Shown one piece after another: positions 27,576 to 36,366 of a DNA stretch of 64,000 nt (the first letter of the stretch is position 1; each line of letters begins with the position of its first letter). This DNA is from Kaistia algarum. GTDB taxonomy: Bacteria > Pseudomonadota > Alphaproteobacteria > Rhizobiales > Kaistiaceae. The notes under the pieces were generated by a model. That model made no database searches, was not told where the DNA came from, and saw nothing but the letters and a program-made list of their open reading frames with translations. The position numbers and the translations under genes were made by a program. The stretch covers positions 558,001-622,000 of the forward strand of contig NZ_JAPKNJ010000002.1 of the NCBI RefSeq assembly GCF_026343945.1, written 5' to 3'.

Positions 27576-29129
27576 ATGACCATGACCGACGCTGCGCCGC
27601 GCCTGAAGCTTTCTGGAATTTCGAAGGCCTATGGCGGCGTGCGCGCCCTGACCGATATCGACTTCGCCGCCGCGCCCGCCTCGATCCACGCCGTCCTCGG
27701 CGAGAATGGCGCCGGCAAGTCGACGCTGATCAAGATCATATCCGGCGTCGTTGCTCCCGATCACGGCACGCTCTCGTTCGAGGGCAACGAAGTCCGCTTC
27801 GCGACGCCGAAGGATGCTAACGCCGTCGGCATCGTCTCCATCTTCCAGGAGCTGTCGGTCGTCCCCGATCTTTCCGTGGCCGACAACATATCGATCGTCG
27901 GACCGCCGAAGCGCTTCGGGCTGATCGACCAGCGCGCCCAGCGTCGCCGGGCCGAGGAATTGTTGGCCCGTGTCGGCTGCGAGGACATCAACCCGCTGGA
28001 GCATGTGCGCAATTTGCCGCTGTCGCGCCGCCAGATGGTCGAGATCGCCAAGGCCCTCGGCCGCGACCCGAAGCTGCTGATCCTCGACGAGGCGACTTCC
28101 GCCCTCACCGCTTCCGACGTCGAGCGCGTCTATGAGATCCTGCACAAGCTGCGGCGCGACGGACTGACGCTCCTCTACATCTCGCACCGCATGCACGAGA
28201 TCCAGGAGCTCGCCGACCACATCTCCGTCTTCCGCAACGGCCGCCACGTCTCGACCTTCGCCACCGGCGACAAGACCGAGGACGAGGTCGTGCAGATGAT
28301 GATCGGCCGCGAGGTCAAGAACGTCTATCCGCCCAAGCCCGTCCGCAGCGCGCCGGTCAAGCCAGTGCTTGAGGTGAAGGGGCTCGGCTGGACGGACCGC
28401 CTCTCCAACATCTCGTTCGGCGTCGGCCCCGGCGAGATCGTCGGCCTCGGCGGCCTCGACGGCCAAGGGCAGCGCGAATTGCTGCTGGCGCTTTTCGGCG
28501 TGCTCAAGGGGGTCGAGGGCTCCGTCACCGTCAATGGCCGCAACGCCAAGGTCGGCAGCCCGCGCGCCGCCACTAAGCCAGGTATCGGCATGGCGCTGAT
28601 CCCGGAGGATCGCAAAACCGAGGGGCTGATGCTGCCTATGTCGATCGGCGACAACATCTCGCTGACGATCCTGCACCGCATCACCCGCGGCCTCATCATC
28701 GACCGTTCGCAGGAATCCGCTCGCATCAGCGAGATGATCGAGAAGCTCCAGATCAAGATCGGCGCCGTCGGCGACGCGGTCGGCACGCTCTCGGGCGGCA
28801 ATCAGCAGAAGGTCGTCATCGCCAAATGGCTCCTGACCGGCGCCCGGATCCTTCTCCTGAACGATCCGACCCGCGGCATCGATGTCGGCACCAAACAGGA
28901 GATCTACCGCCTGCTGCGGACGCTGGCCGATGCGGGCACGGCCATCGTGCTCTATTCGACCGACTACGACGAGCTCATCGGCTGCTGCGACCGCGTGCTG
29001 ATGCTCTATGACGGCTCGATCGTGCGCACGCTCGAGGGCGACGCGATCTCCGAAACCAACATTCTCGCCAGTTCCTTCAATCTGTCGGTATCGCAGCCGT
29101 CGGCCGCCCCGGAGCCCGTCTCGGCATGA
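27576..29129 (+). CDS. Ribose-type ABC transporter double ATP-binding protein
   Basis: Cytoplasmic RbsA/MglA-type ATPase of about 517 residues with two nucleotide domains. The first is complete: Walker A GENGAGKST, Walker B LLILDEATSAL, with signature written LSRRQ. The second has a degenerate Walker A (GGLDGQGQ) but retains LSGGNQQK, as is normal in this family. The start ATG at 27576 follows GGGGGAAGG. The stop overlaps the next permease start by four bases (ATGA). It powers the two permeases that follow. Confidence 0.92.
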   Translation: MTMTDAAPRLKLSGISKAYGGVRALTDIDFAAAPASIHAVLGENGAGKSTLIKIISGVVAPDHGTLSFEGNEVRFATPKDANAVGIVSIFQELSVVPDLSVADNISIVGPPKRFGLIDQRAQRRRAEELLARVGCEDINPLEHVRNLPLSRRQMVEIAKALGRDPKLLILDEATSALTASDVERVYEILHKLRRDGLTLLYISHRMHEIQELADHISVFRNGRHVSTFATGDKTEDEVVQMMIGREVKNVYPPKPVRSAPVKPVLEVKGLGWTDRLSNISFGVGPGEIVGLGGLDGQGQRELLLALFGVLKGVEGSVTVNGRNAKVGSPRAATKPGIGMALIPEDRKTEGLMLPMSIGDNISLTILHRITRGLIIDRSQESARISEMIEKLQIKIGAVGDAVGTLSGGNQQKVVIAKWLLTGARILLLNDPTRGIDVGTKQEIYRLLRTLADAGTAIVLYSTDYDELIGCCDRVLMLYDGSIVRTLEGDAISETNILASSFNLSVSQPSAAPEPVSA

Positions 29130-30190
29130 AAGACCTGAAGCTTCGCCTTTCGCAGAATATCGGGCCGATCCTTGCCCTGATCCTGTTCCTCATTCTCTAC
29201 ATCTTCTATTCGAGCCTGCATCCGCGCGGCTTCACCTCCGACCTCTTCGTCCAGAACTCGAACGAGGCGCTGACGCTGATCCTGCTCGGCATGGCACAGA
29301 CCATGCCGGTCTTGCTCGGCGGCATCGATCTCTCGGTCGGGCCGTTGATGACGCTGGTGAATTCGCTCGCCTCGCACATCGTCTCGGGCTCCGCCGTGCA
29401 GATCATCGCGGCCATGTTCGCCTGCGTCGCCGTCGGCGCGCTCGGCGGCTTCATCAATGGGCTGATCGTCGTCTATGGCCGCCTGCAGCCGATCGTAGTG
29501 ACGCTGGCCACGGGCGCCGTCTTTTCCGGCATCGCGCTGTTCCTGCGGCCGACGCCCGGCGGCACGGTCGATCCCGACCTGAACTGGGTCGCGACCAACG
29601 CGCTGGCCGAGCTTCCCGGCACGTATGGCTGGTGGCCAAATGGCACGCCGGCCTGGTTCGAGTTCATCCAGGGCGTGCCGATGCCGGTCATCATCCTGCT
29701 CGTCGTCGTGCTCGTCATCTGGGTCCCGTTCCGCCGCTCCGAGACCGGACGAGCCTGCTATGCCGTCGGCTCGAACGAGGCCGCCGCCTATATGTCCGGC
29801 GTCAAGATCGAGCGGGCGAAGCTCGCCGCTTACACGCTGGGCGGCCTCTTTGCCGGTCTTGCCGGGCTTTATTTCGCCATCCAGACCGGCAGCGGCAACG
29901 CCGATCCGATCCAGGCCGGCACCTATACGCTGAACTCGATCGCCGCCGTGGTGATCGGCGGGACCTCGCTGTTCGGCGGCTCCGGCGGCGTCATCGGCAC
30001 CATCTTCGGCGTCGCCGTGCTGCGCTCGATCACCTTCTGCTTCCGCGTCGTCGACTCGGATTCGGCGATCGGCTTCCTCGCCAATCCTCTGTTGCAGCCG
30101 ATGTTCGAGGGCCTGATCCTGCTTCTCGCCGTCTCGATCGGCGCGGCCGGGATATTCCGCATGAAGAACCGTCTCTCGATATTCAGGTGA
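29126..30190 (+). CDS. Ribose-type ABC transporter permease 1
   Basis: RbsC-type inner-membrane permease of 354 residues with about ten hydrophobic segments. It has the family signature GGIDLSVGPLM near residue 65 and the C-terminal VIGGTSLFGGSGGVIGTIFGV. A longer periplasmic stretch with Trp-rich sequence (NWVATNALAELPGTYGWW) lies near residue 150. The start is coupled to the ATPase gene by an ATGA overlap. It likely forms a heterodimer with the next gene's product. Confidence 0.9.
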   Translation: MKDLKLRLSQNIGPILALILFLILYIFYSSLHPRGFTSDLFVQNSNEALTLILLGMAQTMPVLLGGIDLSVGPLMTLVNSLASHIVSGSAVQIIAAMFACVAVGALGGFINGLIVVYGRLQPIVVTLATGAVFSGIALFLRPTPGGTVDPDLNWVATNALAELPGTYGWWPNGTPAWFEFIQGVPMPVIILLVVVLVIWVPFRRSETGRACYAVGSNEAAAYMSGVKIERAKLAAYTLGGLFAGLAGLYFAIQTGSGNADPIQAGTYTLNSIAAVVIGGTSLFGGSGGVIGTIFGVAVLRSITFCFRVVDSDSAIGFLANPLLQPMFEGLILLLAVSIGAAGIFRMKNRLSIFR

Positions 30191-31161
30191 CCACCGTGGC
30201 CAAGTCATCCCTATCCGCGGTCGTCAATTCGATCGACAGGCCGCTGCGCTACGCCGGCGCCTTCATCATCGCCATCCTCATCATCGGCTCCGTCTATACG
30301 ATGATGACCGATGGGACGCTGACGCTGCTGTCGCCTAACTACCTGCTGCTGCAGCTGAAGGTCGCTTCGTTCCTCGGCATCGTCGCCTGCGGCATGATGC
30401 TGGTCGTGCTGCTCGGCCATATCGATCTGTCCGTGCCCTGGACCATGGCCGCCTCCGCGATGCTGGCCGCCGCCTGGGGCGGACCCTTCGCGATGCCGAT
30501 CGGCCTCGGCGTCGGCTTGCTGATCGGCATCGTCAACGGGCTGGGCGTCGCCTATCTGCGGGTCCCGTCGATGATCTTCACGCTCGGCGTCAATGTCGTG
30601 CTGCGCGGCCTGATGGTCATGCTGACCGGCGGATTTTCGCCGTCGAGCCAGCCGACCGATTTGATGCTGGCCTTGTCGAAGAACGACGTTCTCGGCGTGC
30701 CGAACCCGGTCATCCTGTGGGCGGTGGTCTGCGTCGTCGTCGCCTTCATTTTGAAGCGCACGCCACTCGGCCGCTACATCTATGCGATCGGTAACCGCGA
30801 GTCGGCCGTCTATCTGTCAGGCGTCAATACGCGGCTGGTACTGGTCGCGAGCTTCGCGCTCTGCTCCATGCTGGCGGCGCTCGCCGGCATGCTGCTCGCC
30901 GGCTATTCGTCCAAAGCGTTCCAGGCGATGGGCGACCCCTATCTGCTGCCCGCGATCGCCGCCGTCGTCATCGGTGGCACCAACATCCTCGGCGGCTCGG
31001 GCAAGCTATCGGGCACGGTCGTCGGCACGATCCTGATCGTGCTGCTGCAGAGCGTGCTCTCGGTCATGCAGATGCCCGAGGCCGGACGGCAGATCATCTA
31101 TGGCGTCGTCATCATCGCCATGTTGCTCGCCTATGGCCGCGGCGCCCGCGTCCGGCTGTGA
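30187..31161 (+). CDS. Ribose-type ABC transporter permease 2
   Basis: RbsC-type permease of about 324 residues. It shows the signature GHIDLSVPWTM near residue 80 and VVIGGTNILGGSGKLSGTVVGT near the end, like its upstream partner. The GTG at 30187 overlaps the previous stop as GTGA and is preferred; a GTG at 30196 is an alternative. It closes the importer operon and is followed by a hairpin terminator. Confidence 0.88.
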   Translation: MTTVAKSSLSAVVNSIDRPLRYAGAFIIAILIIGSVYTMMTDGTLTLLSPNYLLLQLKVASFLGIVACGMMLVVLLGHIDLSVPWTMAASAMLAAAWGGPFAMPIGLGVGLLIGIVNGLGVAYLRVPSMIFTLGVNVVLRGLMVMLTGGFSPSSQPTDLMLALSKNDVLGVPNPVILWAVVCVVVAFILKRTPLGRYIYAIGNRESAVYLSGVNTRLVLVASFALCSMLAALAGMLLAGYSSKAFQAMGDPYLLPAIAAVVIGGTNILGGSGKLSGTVVGTILIVLLQSVLSVMQMPEAGRQIIYGVVIIAMLLAYGRGARVRL

Positions 31162-31186
31162 GACGGGACGGGGCGAACCGAAATAG

Positions 31187-31212
31187 CGGGGCGGACCTAA
31201 AGATCCGCCCCG
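31187..31212. terminator. Terminator-like stem-loop between convergent genes
   Basis: CGGGGCGGA (31187-31195) pairs with TCCGCCCCG (31204-31212), loop 8 bases. It sits between the convergent permease and RraA-type genes and could end both transcripts. Confidence 0.6.
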
Positions 31213-31220
31213 AACTGGTT

Positions 31221-31910
31221 TCAGTCCACTTCCACCGTCCGCTCCGATTCCAGCACCGCCTTGACGAAATCCGGGATCTTCAAGCCGGCCTTCACCTTGG
31301 CGTCGAGGCTCGCTTCCGCCGCTTTGACGCCTTCGAGCCGCTCGATCACTTCGGCAGCTCGCAGGCGTGGGATCACGACCACGCCGTCGGCATCGCCGAT
31401 CAGGATATCGCCGGACTCGATCCGCACGCCACCGACGACCACCGGCAGGCCGACCGTACCGGGGCCGCTGCGCGCCGGGGAATTGGGCGTCAGCCCCGCC
31501 GCGAAGGTCGGCAGGCCCACGGCGTGGATACCGACGAGATCCCGGATCAGGCCATCGGTAACGAAGCCGACGACGCCGCGGTTTCTCGCCATGCCCAGCA
31601 GCAGATCGCCGGTGACCGCCGTCGATGTGAAGCCATCGGTGGCAGCGACCAGAACGTCCCCCTCGCCCGAGACGTCGAGCGCGCCGAACAGCGCCAGATT
31701 GTCCGCCGGGCCGCAATCGCACGTGACAGCAACGCCGATCATGGGCTTCCCAAGCGGCACGAACGGCTTGATGCGGTAGTCGAGCCCGCCGCGCCCGCCC
31801 ATCGTGTCGACGACGAAGCCGGTCGGAATGCCGGCGAGCGCTGCCAGATGCGCCGGATCGGGCCGCTCGAATTTCCGGCGGATCGTCAGCACCGGCGGGT
31901 CCTTGATCAT
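31221..31910 (-). CDS. RraA-family aldolase/decarboxylase-like protein
   Basis: Cytoplasmic protein of about 229 residues of the RraA/HMG-CHA aldolase fold. The segment GVVGFVTDGLIRDL carries the conserved Arg-Asp of aldolase-active members, which bind Mg2+ and split 4-hydroxy-2-oxo acids or decarboxylate oxaloacetate. Tandem ATGs occur at 31913 and 31910; the second is better spaced from GGAGAG. It faces the importer operon and is divergent from the FMN oxidase. In this sugar-acid group an aldolase cleaving a 2-oxo acid is more likely than an RNase E inhibitor, but that is inference. Confidence 0.8.
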   Translation of the reverse strand: MIKDPPVLTIRRKFERPDPAHLAALAGIPTGFVVDTMGGRGGLDYRIKPFVPLGKPMIGVAVTCDCGPADNLALFGALDVSGEGDVLVAATDGFTSTAVTGDLLLGMARNRGVVGFVTDGLIRDLVGIHAVGLPTFAAGLTPNSPARSGPGTVGLPVVVGGVRIESGDILIGDADGVVVIPRLRAAEVIERLEGVKAAEASLDAKVKAGLKIPDFVKAVLESERTVEVD

Positions 31911-32011
31911 CATTCTCTCCCTGTTCGTCCGGCCCTTCCGTTCGGCGCGCCGGCTCGTTCTCCTCAGGCTTCCTTATTGCCGATCGGGTCGGAATTGGCG
32001 AGGGTCAGGGC

Positions 32012-33175
32012 ATGAGCGAACGCTGGAAGAAACAGGCCTTCTCCATCGCCGATATGCGGCGGCTCGCGATGCGCGCCCTGCCCCGGCCGGTGTTCGATTT
32101 CGCCGACGGCGCCGCCGAGGACGAGCGCACGCTGGCCCGCAACGAAGCTGCCTTCGACGACTGGGATTTCATCCCTCGTCCGCTCGACGCACCAGCAAGG
32201 CGCGACCTCTCGGTGGAGCTCTTCGGCCACCGCCTCGCCCTCCCCGTGATGATCGGCCCAACCGGCCTCTCCGGCCTCTTCGCGGTTGACGGCGAGAGAG
32301 CGGCCGCCCGAGCGGCGCAGGCGGCGGGCACGGCATTCTGCCTGTCGCACGCCTCCGTCTGCACGATGGAGGATCTGGCCGCCACCGGGATGGCGCCGCG
32401 CTGGATGCAGATCTTCGTCTATCGCGAGCGAGGCTTCACGCAATGGTTCGTGCAGCGCGCGGCGGCGTCGAATTATGACGCGCTGGTGCTGACCGTCGAC
32501 AACCAGCTACTGGGCAACCGCGAGCGGGACCTCAGGAACGGCTTCACCATCCCGCCGAATTTCTCAGTCCCCGATATGATGGCGATGCTCGGCAAGCTGC
32601 CTTGGCTGCTCGCCATGCGCAAAGAGCTGCCGAAGATCACCTTCGCCAATTATATCCGCGAGGGTGAGGCGGCCGATCTCGCCTCGCTATCGAAGCGCAT
32701 GGCCTCGCTGCTCGACCCCGGCCTTTCCTGGCGGGATGTCGAATGGCTGCGCGGCCTGTGGAAGAAGCCTTTCCTGCTCAAGGGGATCCTGAGCCCCGTC
32801 GAGGCACGCAAGGCCGTCGAACTGGGCGTCGACGGCATCATCGTCTCCAATCATGGCGGCCGCCAGCTCGACGGCTCGATCGCCGGGCTCGATGCCCTGC
32901 CCGCGATTGTCGAAGCGGTCGACGGCCGCATTCCGGTACTGGTGGATGGCGGCCTCCGCCGTGGCGCCGATGTCGTCAAGGCTATGATCCTTGGCGCAAG
33001 GGCGACGCTGATCGGCCGGCCGCAGCTCTATGGGCTCGCGGTCGGCGGCGAGGCCGGCGTTGCGCACGTTCTCGATATCTACCGCCGGGAAATCGACCGC
33101 GTCATGGGTCTTCTCGGCGTCTCAAAGCTCTCCGACCTCGATGCCAGTCATCTCGCCCGACGCCAAAAACCATAG
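32012..33175 (+). CDS. FMN-dependent alpha-hydroxy-acid dehydrogenase/oxidase
   Basis: TIM-barrel flavoenzyme of 387 residues, LldD/MdlB/glycolate oxidase family. The active-site signature SNHGGRQLDGS (His base, near residue 282) and the FMN phosphate site (DGGLRRGADVVKA and GARATLIGRP) are clear. Such enzymes oxidise L-lactate, mandelate or glycolate to the 2-oxo acid. It starts the plus-strand run that continues with a lactonase-type amidohydrolase 13 bases later. In a sugar-acid pathway it could oxidise lactate or glycolate released by an aldolase. Family firm; substrate open. Confidence 0.9.
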   Translation: MSERWKKQAFSIADMRRLAMRALPRPVFDFADGAAEDERTLARNEAAFDDWDFIPRPLDAPARRDLSVELFGHRLALPVMIGPTGLSGLFAVDGERAAARAAQAAGTAFCLSHASVCTMEDLAATGMAPRWMQIFVYRERGFTQWFVQRAAASNYDALVLTVDNQLLGNRERDLRNGFTIPPNFSVPDMMAMLGKLPWLLAMRKELPKITFANYIREGEAADLASLSKRMASLLDPGLSWRDVEWLRGLWKKPFLLKGILSPVEARKAVELGVDGIIVSNHGGRQLDGSIAGLDALPAIVEAVDGRIPVLVDGGLRRGADVVKAMILGARATLIGRPQLYGLAVGGEAGVAHVLDIYRREIDRVMGLLGVSKLSDLDASHLARRQKP

Positions 33176-33188
33176 CAAGGACAGGAAC

Positions 33189-34043
33189 ATGCCCGAGTTT
33201 CCGATCATCGACAGCCACGTCCATCTCTACGACGTGCAGCGCCTATCCTATGGCTGGCTCGCCAATGTTCCGAAGATCGACCGCAGCTTCGATCTCGACG
33301 ATTTCGATGCAGCGCGCGGTCCGGTCCAGATCGAGAAGCTTGTCTTCGCCGAAGTTGCCGTCGATCCAGGCCTTCATATCGATGAGGTCGAATTCATCCA
33401 GCAGATGGCGGATGGAGACCCGCGCCTCGCGGGCTCGGTCGCGCATGCCCCGCTGGAGAAAGGTGCGCGCGTCGAGCAGGATCTTGAAAAGCTTGCCACC
33501 CTACCCTCCGTTCGCGGCATCCGCCGCCTGATCGAGACCGAGCGCAATCCCGCGTTCGTGCTGGAGCCAGCCTTCCTGGACGGGCTCCGCCTGCTGCCGA
33601 AGTTCGGCTTCACCTTCGATATCTGCGTCAAGCATTGGGCGTTGACCTATGGCATCGAACTGGCCCGGCGCTGCCCGCAAGTGAGCTTCGTGCTTGATCA
33701 TATCGGCAAGCCAGACATCAAGAACGGCCTTCGCCAGCCCTGGTGGGACCAAATCGCAGAACTGGCCGCGCTGCCCAACGTCGTCTGCAAGATCTCGGGT
33801 GTCGTTACCGAAGCGGATCACCAGAGCTGGAAGGCCGACGACGTGAAGCCCTATGTGGAGCGTGCCATCGAGGTCTTCGGCTTCGACCGCGTGATGTATG
33901 GCAGCGACTGGACCGTTTCGGAACTGACGCACCGCTATCCCGACTGGGTCGCCATCCTCGACGACATCGTCTCGGGCGCCAGCGTCGACGAGCGACGCAA
34001 GCTCTATCGCGATACGGTGAGCCGGGTCTATCGTCTCGGCTGA
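33189..34043 (+). CDS. Amidohydrolase-superfamily lactonase (L-fuconolactonase type)
   Basis: TIM-barrel metal hydrolase of about 284 residues, COG3618-like. The start MPEFPIIDSHVHLYD holds the HxH metal pair near residues 10-12; LDHIGKPD (His) and YGSDWTV (Asp near residue 239) complete the site. The family includes L-fucono- and L-rhamnono-lactonases and 2-pyrone-4,6-dicarboxylate hydrolase. The ATG follows AAGGACAGGAAC and is 13 bases after the oxidase. A second lactonase here, besides the SMP-30 protein, suggests different lactone ring types or a two-step pathway. Confidence 0.86.
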   Translation: MPEFPIIDSHVHLYDVQRLSYGWLANVPKIDRSFDLDDFDAARGPVQIEKLVFAEVAVDPGLHIDEVEFIQQMADGDPRLAGSVAHAPLEKGARVEQDLEKLATLPSVRGIRRLIETERNPAFVLEPAFLDGLRLLPKFGFTFDICVKHWALTYGIELARRCPQVSFVLDHIGKPDIKNGLRQPWWDQIAELAALPNVVCKISGVVTEADHQSWKADDVKPYVERAIEVFGFDRVMYGSDWTVSELTHRYPDWVAILDDIVSGASVDERRKLYRDTVSRVYRLG

Positions 34044-34063
34044 TCGAGCAGGAGAAGCGGGAA

Positions 34064-34972
34064 ATGTCGGACCAGACCGAGATCGAGGCCGTCCGCGCGC
34101 TGCTTGTTGCCAAGGCTCGGCCGGTCGGATGGACCGAGCGGCGGCAGCGGATCAACGAGGTCGGCGCGGTCTGGCCGATCGCCGACGATATCCGGACCGA
34201 GCCAGCCGACATTGACGGTCTTGCCGCCGAATGGTCGATCGCGCCCGGCAGCGATCCGTCGCGCGTGCTTCTGTACTTCCACGGCGGCGGCTATTGCTCC
34301 GGCTCGATTGTCAGCCATCGCCGGCTCGTGACCGAGTCCGGCCGCGCCGCCGGCATCCGCACGCTGGCGATCGCGTACCGGCTGGCACCGGAGCATCCCT
34401 TCCCGGCTGCGTCGGAGGATGCGCGCACGGCATGGCAATTCCTGCTCGACCAGGGCATCGCCCCGGACCGGATCGCCATTGGCGGCGACAGCGCCGGCGG
34501 CGGCCTGACACTTGGGCTGCTGACGAGCCTGCGCGATGCGAAGGAACCGCTGCCGGCCTGCGGCTGGCTGCTCTCGCCCTGGACCGACCTGACGCTGTCG
34601 GGCGCAACGCTGGTGACGCGGGACGCGGTCGATCCGCTGATCCACACGGCCTATCTGCAAGAACTCGTCGACAGCTATCTGCCGCACGGCTTCGACCGGC
34701 GCGATCCGCGCGTCTCGCCGCTCTTCGCCGATCTCGCGGGACTATCGCCCCTTCTGGTTCAGGTCGGCGCCGACGAGACGCTGCTCGCCGATTCGACGCG
34801 TCTGGTCGAGGCGGCCGGCGCCGCCGAAGTTGCGGTGACGCTGGAGATCTGGCCGCATATGATCCACGCCTTCCCGATGTGGAATGCCCATCTTGATGCA
34901 GGTCGGCGAGCCTTGGTCTCATCGGGCTCGTTCATGCGCCGCCATCTGGGCAACCGGGCTCGCTCTCCTTGA
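34064..34972 (+). CDS. HSL-type alpha/beta hydrolase (esterase)
   Basis: Serine hydrolase of about 302 residues, hormone-sensitive-lipase family. The oxyanion hole HGGGY (residues near 71-75), nucleophile GDSAGGG (near 145), Asp in VGADETLL and His in HMIHAFP form the complete catalytic set. GGAGAAGCGGGAA precedes the ATG, 20 bases after the lactonase. It would hydrolyse an acyl ester, perhaps deacetylating an imported sugar derivative or opening a lactone. No signal peptide is seen, so it acts in the cytoplasm. Confidence 0.87.
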   Translation: MSDQTEIEAVRALLVAKARPVGWTERRQRINEVGAVWPIADDIRTEPADIDGLAAEWSIAPGSDPSRVLLYFHGGGYCSGSIVSHRRLVTESGRAAGIRTLAIAYRLAPEHPFPAASEDARTAWQFLLDQGIAPDRIAIGGDSAGGGLTLGLLTSLRDAKEPLPACGWLLSPWTDLTLSGATLVTRDAVDPLIHTAYLQELVDSYLPHGFDRRDPRVSPLFADLAGLSPLLVQVGADETLLADSTRLVEAAGAAEVAVTLEIWPHMIHAFPMWNAHLDAGRRALVSSGSFMRRHLGNRARSP

Positions 34973-35211
34973 ATTGATTCAATCGGGCGCCGAAATCAGC
35001 AGCGGATCCATCGCGACCGATGTACAAGCCGTAACGTGATGGGTGGCCGACGACCTACGGCCGCGACAACCAGTCAGGCGTCTTTCTCCATGGCGCCGCA
35101 GCATCGCCAGGAATCCATGCCATTGGATTTTCCCGGATTCATCCGCGGCAAAGCGTGGGCGCGGCATCGTCGCCAAGCCTTGCCTGCCGTCGCAAACAAG
35201 GAAACCAAGCC

Positions 35212-36201
35212 ATGCAATATCGTCGTTTGGGCCGTTCGGGCCTTCAGGTCAGTGAGCTTTCGCTCGGTTCCTGGGTGACCTTCGGCAAGCAGGTCGACCA
35301 GAACGATGCGATGACGATGATGAAGCGCGCCTATGACGCGGGCATCAATTTCTTCGACAATGCCGAGGGCTATGAGGCCGGCGTCTCCGAGGCCCTGATG
35401 GGCGAGGCGCTGGCAAAGCTCGGCTGGAGCCGCGACAGCTTCATCGTGTCGAGCAAGGTGTTCTGGGGCGGCTCGAAGCCGACACAGCGCGGCCTCAGCC
35501 GCAAGCACGTCACCGATGCCTGCCATGCCGCACTGAAGCGGCTGAAGGTCGATTACCTCGACCTGTTCTTCTGCCACCGCCCCGACATCGATACCCCGAT
35601 CGAGGAAACCGTGCGGGCGATGCATGATCTCGTCGCGCAGGGCAAGGTGCTCTACTGGGGCACGTCGGAATGGTCGGCGCAGCAGATCACCGAGGCCTGG
35701 GGCGTCGCCCGCGCGCTCGGCCTGACGCTGCCGACCATGGAGCAGCCGCAATATAATCTCTTCGAGCGGCATAAGGTCGAAGGCGATTACCTGCCGCTCT
35801 ATCCGCTGATGGGCCTTGGCACCACGATCTGGTCGCCGCTCGCTTCCGGCATCCTGACCGGCAAATATGCCAAGGGCATTCCGGAAGGCAGCCGCCTCGA
35901 TCTGCCGGGCTATGAATGGCTGAAGGAGATCTGGCAGAGCGAAGACGGCCGCAAGAAGCTGGAAACCGTCGGCAAGATCGGCGCGCTCGCCGCCGAGATC
36001 GGCTTGCCGGTCCATCACCTCGCCCTGCTCTGGTGCCTCGCCAACCCGAATGTCTCGACGGTCATCCTCGGCGCCTCGCGCCTGTCGCAGCTGGAAGACA
36101 ATCTCTCGGCCCTCGACGGCCGCGACAAGCTGACGGCTGATGTCATGGCGAAGATCGACGAGATTCTCGGCAACAAGCCGGCCGGCCCCAGCCGTTACTG
36201 A
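35212..36201 (+). CDS. Aldo/keto reductase (Kv-beta/YghZ-like)
   Basis: NADP(H)-dependent oxidoreductase of about 329 residues, AKR fold. The tetrad is visible: Asp and Tyr in FFDNAEGYEAG, Lys in SSKVFWGG and His in FCHRPD. Sequence wording (MQYRRLGRSGLQVSELSLGSW) is near the potassium-channel beta-subunit branch. AAGGAAA precedes the ATG. A 239-base gap from the esterase gene, without clear signals apart from a TTGAAT-tg-ATTCAA dyad at its left edge, separates it from the run upstream. It may be the sugar dehydrogenase of the pathway or a detoxifying aldehyde reductase. Confidence 0.88.
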   Translation: MQYRRLGRSGLQVSELSLGSWVTFGKQVDQNDAMTMMKRAYDAGINFFDNAEGYEAGVSEALMGEALAKLGWSRDSFIVSSKVFWGGSKPTQRGLSRKHVTDACHAALKRLKVDYLDLFFCHRPDIDTPIEETVRAMHDLVAQGKVLYWGTSEWSAQQITEAWGVARALGLTLPTMEQPQYNLFERHKVEGDYLPLYPLMGLGTTIWSPLASGILTGKYAKGIPEGSRLDLPGYEWLKEIWQSEDGRKKLETVGKIGALAAEIGLPVHHLALLWCLANPNVSTVILGASRLSQLEDNLSALDGRDKLTADVMAKIDEILGNKPAGPSRY

Positions 36202-36211
36202 AACGGTTACA

Positions 36212-36250
36212 CCGATGTCCGGGGCAGGCGATCCCTGCCCCGGACATCGG
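36212..36250 (+). terminator. Long perfect stem-loop terminator
   Basis: A perfect 17-bp stem (36212-36228 with 36234-36250; CCGATGTCCGGGGCAGG) and a 5-base loop lies ten bases past the aldo/keto reductase stop. It is GC-rich but lacks a T-run after it. It probably ends the catabolic transcript before the next importer operon. Confidence 0.65.
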
Positions 36251-36366
36251 GTGAATACAGGACGCGCCGGTTTTTCGGGTCATGCAGCCGTCCCATCTTG
36301 CCGGTAGACGGTAGGCGACCGCAGAGGCACACTTCGCGCAGGCTGTTTGCTAGGCGGGGATGAACC

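Noticed and set aside
29008..30186. Upstream extension of the second ribose-type permease.
   Set aside because: It is out of frame within the ATPase and first permease; the start GTGA at 30187 fits the operon.
34969..34982. TTGAAT-tg-ATTCAA dyad as an operator.
   Set aside because: It overlaps the esterase stop codon and is 230 bases from the next start; too weak to call.
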